DNA from: Acidobacteriota bacterium
GTDB lineage: Bacteria; Acidobacteriota; Terriglobia; Terriglobales; Acidobacteriaceae
Assembly (NCBI GenBank): GCA_021841795.1
Contig: JAKCDN010000095.1
Span: 1-9,412, forward strand
Length of the DNA: 9,412 nucleotides
Direction: 5' to 3'
The notes under the pieces were generated by a model that did no database searches, had not been told where the DNA came from, and saw only the letters and a program-made list of their open reading frames with translations. Below, in pieces: positions 6,574 through 9,412 of the stretch (position 1 is its first letter; every line of letters starts with the position of its first letter). Both the position numbers and the translations under genes were made by a program.

Positions 6574-6945
6574 CTAGCCGCGCAACTTCGCCAGCAGATC
6601 CTGGGGATGGACGGGCTTGGCCAGGATGTCGAACTCGTAGCCTTCCTTGCGCGCTTTCTCCAGCAGGTCGGCCGTGGCTGCCTGGCCGGAGAAAAGAAGG
6701 ATCTTGATCTCCGGCAGCAAGGCGCGAATGCGAATCGCGGCGTCGATTCCATTCAGGTCCGCCATGATGACATCGGAGATGAGCATGTCCGGACGATACG
6801 ATTCGGCAAGCTCGAGTGCCTTTTCCCCAGAGTAAACTGCGCGCGCCTCAAAACCGCTCTGGTTCAGAATCATGGCCAGGGTGTCGGCGATGACGCGTTC
6901 GTCGTCGGCTACCAGAACCTTCGGCCTTTGCGTGGTGGTGGACAT
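6574..6945 (-). CDS. Stand-alone response regulator receiver domain (CheY-like)
   Basis: The 123 residues form a single receiver domain with no output domain. The acidic pair D14-D15 (VADDE), phosphoacceptor D58 (ISDV), switch residue S86 (LFSGQ) and conserved K110-P111 are all present, so it should be phosphorylated by a histidine kinase and act through protein contacts. No kinase gene is in the window. The frame is open to a GTG at 6993, but ATG at 6945 is preferred: the receiver fold starts just after MSTTTQRPK, and GAGGAG stands just before this ATG, though with a short spacer. The gene is convergent with the amidohydrolase gene and divergent from the ABC transporter genes. Its pathway is unknown; a fusion to a DNA-binding domain is excluded by the stop at 6574. 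Confidence 0.9.
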   Translation of the reverse strand: MSTTTQRPKVLVADDERVIADTLAMILNQSGFEARAVYSGEKALELAESYRPDMLISDVIMADLNGIDAAIRIRALLPEIKILLFSGQAATADLLEKARKEGYEFDILAKPVHPQDLLAKLRG

Positions 6946-7187
6946 ACTCTCCTCGGCGCCGGGGATGGGAAATTTTGACGGGCCCTGCCGCACGTCACGG
7001 TCTTCCGCGCTCGGTTGCCTACTTCCTCTTCAGATCCTGCGCCTGAATCAGGAATGGTACGCTTAAGTAGTGTAATGCAAGCCGCTCCCTGTGAATCGGC
7101 GGCCAGGGTGGGAGTCCGGCGGTTGCTCCGCGAGCCGGCGTTGCGGGCTTCCCCGCGCGCATTCACCTCAACTCAATTGCATCCTCA

Positions 7188-7193
7188 TATACT
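7188..7193 (+). promoter_or_regulatory. Possible -10 element for the ABC transporter genes
   Basis: TATACT matches the sigma-70 -10 consensus at five of six positions and lies 52 bases before the ATPase start. The hexamer 17 bases upstream (ACCTCA) is a poor -35, and TTCACC is 20 bases away, so the assignment rests on the -10 alone. Confidence 0.25.
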
Positions 7194-7233
7194 GTCTGCA
7201 ACTGGCTGAAGTCGAGGCCAGCAGCCTTTCCCC

Positions 7234-7237
7234 GGAG
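7234..7237 (+). promoter_or_regulatory. Ribosome binding site of the ABC ATPase, inside a small inverted repeat
   Basis: GGAG stands eight bases before ATG at 7246, a normal distance. A second GGAG abuts the start codon directly. The first lies within CCGGAGATCCGG (7232-7243), whose CCGG ends can pair around a four-base loop and could partly hide the site. The ribosome site is credible; the masking is only a possibility. Confidence 0.55.
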
Positions 7238-7245
7238 ATCCGGAG

Positions 7246-8634
7246 ATGCCGGAAGCGACTGTCCTGAACCGACCTCTTTATCCCTCCTCCGCTGCGGATG
7301 CGATCATCCGCGCGGAAAAGATCGAAAAGTACTACGCGCAACCCAGCCAGAGCCGTATCCAGGTCATCTCTGCAACCGACCTGAGCATCGTGCCCGGTGA
7401 GATTCTGGCCCTGCTCGGCCCTTCGGGATCGGGCAAGTCCACCATGCTGCGCATGCTCAGCGGGCTCTCCACGCCGTCTGCCGGGCAGGTGTTCTGGCAC
7501 GGGCGGCCGATCTCCCAGGCTGAAATCAACGTCTCAATTGTCTTTCAGAGTTTTGCGCTCTTTCCCTGGCTTACCGTGCTCGATAATGTTGAGGCGCCGC
7601 TGCAGGCGCGCGGTGTGGCCCCGGCCGTGCGCCGCGAGCGCAGCTTGAAGATGCTCGACACGGTGGGTTTGGACGGTTTTGAGGCGGCCTATCCCAAGGA
7701 GCTCTCCGGCGGTATGCGCCAGCGCGTGGGTTTTGCGCGCGCCCTGGTGGTCGAGCCGGAAGTGCTCTTCATGGACGAGCCCTTCTCCGCTCTCGACGTG
7801 CTCACCGCTGAAAATCTGCGCAGCGAGCTCCTCGAGCTCTGGGCCAAGAAAACCATGCCCACCAAGGCCGTCTTCCTTGTGACCCACAACATTGAGGAAG
7901 CGGTGCTGTTGGCCGATCGTATCATTGTCCTGGGCCGCAATCCCGGCCGCATCCGTACCGATTTTCAGGTGCAGCTTGCCCAGCCGCGCGACCGCAAGTC
8001 CGAAGCCTTTACCCAGCTGGTTGACTACATTTACAAGGTGCTTACCCGGCCCGATGCCGAGCCCGACCAGGCGCCGGGCCCGCAGTCCATTCCCGCCGTG
8101 CGCGACCAGCGCCAGATGCGTTACCAGATGCTGCCTCACGCACGTCCCGGCGGCATCGCCGGCTTGCTCGAACTGGTGCTCGATAAAGGTGGCCGCGACG
8201 ATATCTATCGCCTCGCCGACGATCTGGCCTTCGAGATCGACGACCTGCTGCCCATCGTCGACGCCGGTCAGCTTCTGGGCTACCTCAAGGTCGAGGAGGG
8301 CGATGCCGTCATCACCCCCAACGGCGAGGAGTTTGCAAACTCCGAGATCCTCCGTCAAAAGGAGCTCTTCCGCAACGCCGCGGTCGAAAATGTGCTGCTG
8401 CTGCGCCAGATCCGCCGCGCCCTCGATGCCAAAAGCGATCACACCGTGCCGGAAGAGTTCTTTCTTGATCTGCTTGACGAACAGTTCAGCGAGGAAGAAA
8501 GCCAGCGGCAGATGGAGACTGCCATCACGTGGGGGCGTTATGCCGAGTTGTTCGACTTCGACTCTGCCCGCCGCCGTTTTGTCCTGCCCGATGCGCTCGA
8601 CGAAGACATGGCTGCAGACCAGGAGTCAAAGTGA
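7246..8634 (+). CDS. NitT/TauT-class ABC transporter ATPase with C-terminal AAA-associated domain
   Basis: The first 260 residues or so form a complete ABC nucleotide-binding domain: Walker A GPSGSGKST (58-66), Q-loop Q101 in FQSFALFPWLTV, signature LSGGMRQRV (153-161), Walker B with D177-E178 in LFMDEP, D-loop SALD (181-184) and H-loop H214. FALFPWLTVLDNV is typical of the nitrate/sulfonate/taurine importer class. Residues about 290-455 form an extra, acidic, largely helical domain, matching the AAA-associated C-terminal domain known on some of these ATPases; its role is not established. At 462 residues the protein is much longer than plain SsuB or TauB (about 250). It should energise the permease encoded next, overlapping by GTGA. 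Cargo cannot be assigned: no binding protein is in the window. Confidence 0.9.
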   Translation: MPEATVLNRPLYPSSAADAIIRAEKIEKYYAQPSQSRIQVISATDLSIVPGEILALLGPSGSGKSTMLRMLSGLSTPSAGQVFWHGRPISQAEINVSIVFQSFALFPWLTVLDNVEAPLQARGVAPAVRRERSLKMLDTVGLDGFEAAYPKELSGGMRQRVGFARALVVEPEVLFMDEPFSALDVLTAENLRSELLELWAKKTMPTKAVFLVTHNIEEAVLLADRIIVLGRNPGRIRTDFQVQLAQPRDRKSEAFTQLVDYIYKVLTRPDAEPDQAPGPQSIPAVRDQRQMRYQMLPHARPGGIAGLLELVLDKGGRDDIYRLADDLAFEIDDLLPIVDAGQLLGYLKVEEGDAVITPNGEEFANSEILRQKELFRNAAVENVLLLRQIRRALDAKSDHTVPEEFFLDLLDEQFSEEESQRQMETAITWGRYAELFDFDSARRRFVLPDALDEDMAADQESK

Positions 8635-9412
8635 TTCTTCAGCGTCCTCTGGCGCGCACGCTCGTCACCGTGCGCAAGACCCCTTTCTTTATTGATCTGG
8701 GCGTAGCCGCCTGCGCGCTGGCGATCTTCTTTGCCGTCGTCAGCACCGGCGTCTATTGGTTCCAGAAGCCCATTCCGGTCGCGGCGATCTCAAGTTCGAT
8801 CGCCGCCTTGCCCGTCTACGCCTTCTATTCCATCGTGCGCATGGTGATCGCCTACTTCCTCAGCCTCGCCTTCGCCATCAGCTATGGATACATCGCCGCC
8901 TACAATCCGCGCATTGAGCCGTGGATGGTCGCGGTCCTCGATATTCTGCAGTCCATCCCCGTGCTCAGCTTTCTGCCCCCCGTGGTTTTGGCCATGGTTT
9001 CCCTCATCCCCGGCCATCAGGTCGGCATTGAGATGGCGGTGATTCTGCTCATCTTCACCGGCCAGGTGTGGAATCTTGCTTTCAGCTTCTATTCCTCGCT
9101 CAAAACCATTCCACGGGAGATGATCGAGGCTTCGCGCATCTATCGCTACTCGGGATGGCAGCGATTCTGGCAGCTCGAGATTCCGTTCGCGACCATCGGA
9201 CTGGTGTGGAATTCGATTGTCTCTGTGGCCGGCGGGTGGTTCGCCCTCATCTTCTGCGAAACCTTCACCATGGGTGCGCGCAACTTTCAGCTCCCCGGCC
9301 TCGGCAGTTACATTCAAACCGCAACCTACGAAGGCAACGTGCATGCCTTGCTGGCCGGCATCGCAACCGTGATTTTGATCGTTGTCGCGACCGATCAACT
9401 GGTCTGGCGGCC
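8631..9412 (+). CDS. NitT/TauT-class ABC transporter permease, N-terminal part (cut by right window edge)
   Basis: The 260 visible codons encode an inner-membrane permease of the binding-protein-dependent type. Hydrophobic segments are seen at about residues 22-43, 68-90, 100-125, 132-152, 187-208 and 238-254. The EAA loop that docks on the ATPase is clear at residues 165-185 (IEASRIYRYSGWQRF then LEIP), and the preceding DILQSIPVLSFLP stretch is typical of this permease group. Translation starts at GTG 8631, which overlaps the ATPase stop as GTGA, so the two are probably co-translated; the next in-frame ATG (8841) would remove the first membrane segment. The frame is open at the edge. In related operons the protein may be a long two-domain permease, but that cannot be seen here. 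Confidence 0.9.
   Translation, partial: MILQRPLARTLVTVRKTPFFIDLGVAACALAIFFAVVSTGVYWFQKPIPVAAISSSIAALPVYAFYSIVRMVIAYFLSLAFAISYGYIAAYNPRIEPWMVAVLDILQSIPVLSFLPPVVLAMVSLIPGHQVGIEMAVILLIFTGQVWNLAFSFYSSLKTIPREMIEASRIYRYSGWQRFWQLEIPFATIGLVWNSIVSVAGGWFALIFCETFTMGARNFQLPGLGSYIQTATYEGNVHALLAGIATVILIVVATDQLVWR

Larger units (their letters stand above)
6946..7245. other. 300-bp intergenic region between the receiver gene and the ABC transporter operon
   Basis: No open frame here looks like a protein. It holds an 11-bp near-perfect palindrome CCTGAATCAGG (7042-7052), GC-rich self-complementary stretches around 7115-7160, and one promoter-like TATACT (7188-7193) with no good -35 partner. I compared the GC-rich part by eye with common riboswitch cores and found no convincing match. 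It should contain promoters for both divergent flanking genes. Confidence 0.4.

Noticed and set aside
7080..7160. GC-rich stretch before the ABC genes as a possible cobalamin-type or other riboswitch
   Set aside because: Some GGTGGGAGTCCGG-like text recalls riboswitch cores, but the required conserved blocks and pairing could not be found by eye. A covariance-model search would settle it.
7534..8442. Minus-strand open frame of 302 codons opposite the ABC ATPase
   Set aside because: The plus strand has every ABC motif; the antisense product shows none.
8790..9398. Minus-strand open frame of 202 codons opposite the permease
   Set aside because: Highly charged translation rich in His, Gly, Asp and Glu with no motif. 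The plus strand encodes a credible membrane protein with an EAA loop continuous from the overlapping GTG start.

Overview
This GC-rich window looks like a bacterial chromosome segment. Gene content and protein style suggest Acidobacteriota: a secreted amidohydrolase, a short CheY-like regulator, and a NitT/TauT-type ATPase with an AAA-associated C-terminal domain followed by a long permease. That assignment is inference only; there is no rRNA or other taxonomic marker in the window.

Positions 1-5021, all on the minus strand, form a tightly packed purine/ureide catabolic operon. In transcription order it holds allantoinase (5021-3666), allantoate amidohydrolase (3669-2431), ureidoglycine aminohydrolase (2357-1611), ureidoglycolate amidohydrolase (1614-367), and the start of a molybdopterin-binding xanthine dehydrogenase-type subunit (308 to the left edge). 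The first four genes are in the same order as the reactions: allantoin -> allantoate -> ureidoglycine -> ureidoglycolate -> glyoxylate plus ammonia and CO2. This is the fully hydrolytic route best known from plants. Two junctions are 4-bp start/stop overlaps (GTGA and ATGA), so translational coupling is likely. The xanthine dehydrogenase would feed urate in from above; no uricase, regulator or uptake gene for these compounds is visible.

A 106-bp divergent intergenic region (5022-5127) separates this operon from a plus-strand gene (5128-6540) for a metal-dependent amidohydrolase with an N-terminal signal peptide. It is probably periplasmic and its substrate is unknown. The region contains a perfect 7-bp inverted repeat that could be an operator.

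A convergent minus-strand gene (6945-6574) encodes a stand-alone response-regulator receiver domain. After about 300 bp without a gene, a plus-strand pair encodes a NitT/TauT-class ABC ATPase with a C-terminal AAA-associated domain (7246-8634) and, overlapping by GTGA, a permease that runs off the right edge (8631 onward). No substrate-binding protein is in the window, so the cargo is open. I found no tRNA, rRNA, CRISPR array, insertion sequence or prophage feature.
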